DNA of 64,000 nt from Desulfobacterium sp. (lineage in GTDB: Bacteria; Desulfobacterota; Desulfobacteria; Desulfobacterales; Desulfobacteraceae): assembly GCA_030145245.1 (NCBI GenBank), contig JAQYWC010000054.1, positions 1 through 64,000 of the forward strand, written 5' to 3'. The position numbers and the translations under genes are program-made. Shown piece by piece: positions 63,195 to 64,000 of the stretch. Positions within the stretch are counted from its first letter, which is position 1, and each line of letters starts with the position of its first letter. The notes under the pieces were generated by a model, which ran no database searches, had not been told where the DNA came from, and worked only from the letters and a program-made list of their open reading frames with translations.

Positions 63195-63229
63195 TTGACT
63201 TTCCCCTAAGTGGTAAGGTCGGCTGTAAA
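63195..63229 (+). promoter_or_regulatory. MerR-type promoter 2, degenerate copy
   Basis: TTGACT at 63195 and the imperfect dyad GACTTTCCC...GGTAAGGTC repeat the pattern of the first site 43 bp further on. The -10 is less clear (GGCTGT or TGTAAA at 63221-63229). Confidence 0.5.
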
Positions 63230-63274
63230 ACCTAATTGGACGCAAAACTGGAAGAAGTACAAGAAGGGGTTTTT

Positions 63275-64000
63275 GTGAAAGAAAAGAACATCGTAAATCA
63301 ATTCAGCAGATATGTAATACCATCCATGCTGTCAATGGTCCTTGTTGGAATGTACAGCATCGTGGATGGATACTTTTTATGTCAGGCCATGGGTGACGAT
63401 GGGTTGACTGCAATTAATCTGGCGTGGCCATTACTGGCTTTAATGACAGCTGTTGGTACGGGAATCGGGACCGGTGGCTCAATTATAATGTCAATCAGAA
63501 GCGGTGGTGGTGATGAAGCAGGTTCTTTAAGAGCTAAATCTGCAAGCGTACTTCTTCTGCTGATGGTGTCAATTATACTCATGCCTGTTTATTTTCTCCT
63601 GATTGATGATGTTCTTCCTCTCCTGGGCGCAGAGGGCAATATTTACGAGTATGGATATAATTACATGCTTGTGATCACCTTTGGAACTCTTTTTCAGGTG
63701 ATGGGCGCAGGACTTGTTCCTGTCATTAAGAATATAGGTAAGCCGGTATATTCCATGATAATCATGACCATAGGTATGGTTACGAATATCATACTTGATG
63801 CGTTTTTTATGTTTGGACTGAAAATGGGGCTGGAAGGTATTGCTTTTGCGACCTGTATTGCACAAGCCATCGTTGCAGCAATGGCCATTGTTCCCATCGT
63901 AAAATCAAAACTCAGCCCCAGATGGTATTCCTTTGAAAGGAAAACAATCCTAGAGATAATTCAAATAGGGATTTCGCCGTTTGGATTGACCATTGCTCCT
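63275..64000 (+). CDS. MATE family efflux transporter, 3' truncated by window end
   Basis: 242 codons from a GTG start behind AAGAAGGGG, open to the end of the window. It begins KEKNIVNQFSRYVIPSMLSM and has repeated membrane helices (MLSMVLVGMYSIVDGYFLCQ; AINLAWPLLALMTAVGTGIG; ILMPVYFLLIDDVLPLLGAE), the MepA/DinF-like MATE pattern with the GIGTGGSIIMSIRSG loop. MATE proteins export cationic drugs or metabolites with Na+ or H+. The MerR-type promoter just upstream suggests induction by a metal or drug. The remaining part of about 210 residues lies outside the window. Confidence 0.85.
   Translation, partial: MKEKNIVNQFSRYVIPSMLSMVLVGMYSIVDGYFLCQAMGDDGLTAINLAWPLLALMTAVGTGIGTGGSIIMSIRSGGGDEAGSLRAKSASVLLLLMVSIILMPVYFLLIDDVLPLLGAEGNIYEYGYNYMLVITFGTLFQVMGAGLVPVIKNIGKPVYSMIIMTIGMVTNIILDAFFMFGLKMGLEGIAFATCIAQAIVAAMAIVPIVKSKLSPRWYSFERKTILEIIQIGISPFGLTIAP

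Noticed and set aside
1-64000. tRNA, rRNA, CRISPR arrays, complete insertion sequences
   Set aside because: No cloverleaf, rRNA-like sequence, regularly spaced repeats or transposase frame was found on either strand by eye.

Overview
The window looks like chromosomal DNA of a sulfate-reducing deltaproteobacterium (Desulfobacterota, Desulfobacterales; Desulfobacterium-like). This is inferred from the gene mixture and was not tested by a database search. The clues are a B12-dependent (class II) ribonucleotide reductase, exported FmdE-domain proteins, an MttB-family methyltransferase without pyrrolysine, Ni superoxide dismutase, many orphan flavin and acyl-CoA enzymes, a PEP-CTERM protein, and large MCP and sensor proteins. 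No rRNA, tRNA, CRISPR array, prophage or intact insertion sequence was seen. The 3' end of the window cuts a MATE transporter gene.

Layout. 0.2-3.2 kb, minus strand: a GNAT acetyltransferase, a frameshifted DUF3795 gene, a terpene-cyclase-fold-like protein and an AraC regulator. The regulator diverges from a nitrilase-family amidohydrolase (3.4-4.5 kb). 4.9-6.8 kb: a methyl-accepting chemotaxis protein (MCP). 6.9-14.5 kb, minus strand: an S1-domain protein, then an operon of a giant PEP/pyruvate-binding protein, a long GAPDH and a Nudix hydrolase. 15.0-23.6 kb, minus strand: secreted Ni-SOD, an acyl-CoA dehydrogenase homologue, a MoxR/VWA pair, threonine aldolase, proline dehydrogenase and a sensor kinase. 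24.1-26.5 kb: nrdJ behind two NrdR boxes. 26.6-29.1 kb: a LUD protein, a cyclodeaminase-family protein and an FMN-dependent alpha-hydroxyacid oxidase-like protein.

29.3-36.7 kb is the most distinctive block: TonB receptor, exported FmdE protein, flavin-reductase-like protein, second exported FmdE protein, second TonB receptor. A leader with an intrinsic terminator precedes it and a strong terminator closes it. It looks like an uncharacterised outer-membrane uptake or periplasmic handling system, possibly for a metal or metal complex.

37.2-41.9 kb: plant-type MTA nucleosidase, GMP reductase, an A+T-rich patch (membrane metallopeptidase, solute-binding protein) and an AcuI-like reductase. 42.2-46.0 kb: a YheO/DauR-type regulator with GTGATAA-containing repeats, then ridA, an amino-acid symporter and cyuA. 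This reads as an inducible cysteine/serine-type catabolic operon in which RidA removes the 2-aminoacrylate made by CyuA. 46.1-47.6 kb: an mttB homologue behind a near-consensus sigma-54 promoter. 48-54 kb: a lipase-like lipoprotein, a PEP-CTERM protein behind a c-di-GMP-I-like riboswitch, and a second MCP.

54.4-62.6 kb is a Cus/Czc-type metal efflux operon. It has a double-length TolC-like protein, a CusB-like adaptor with metal-binding motifs, a CusA-like pump with an internal 36-residue duplication and an extra insertion, and a small Met/His-rich periplasmic protein. It is followed by a small secreted protein and two MerR/CueR-like promoters ahead of the truncated MATE gene.
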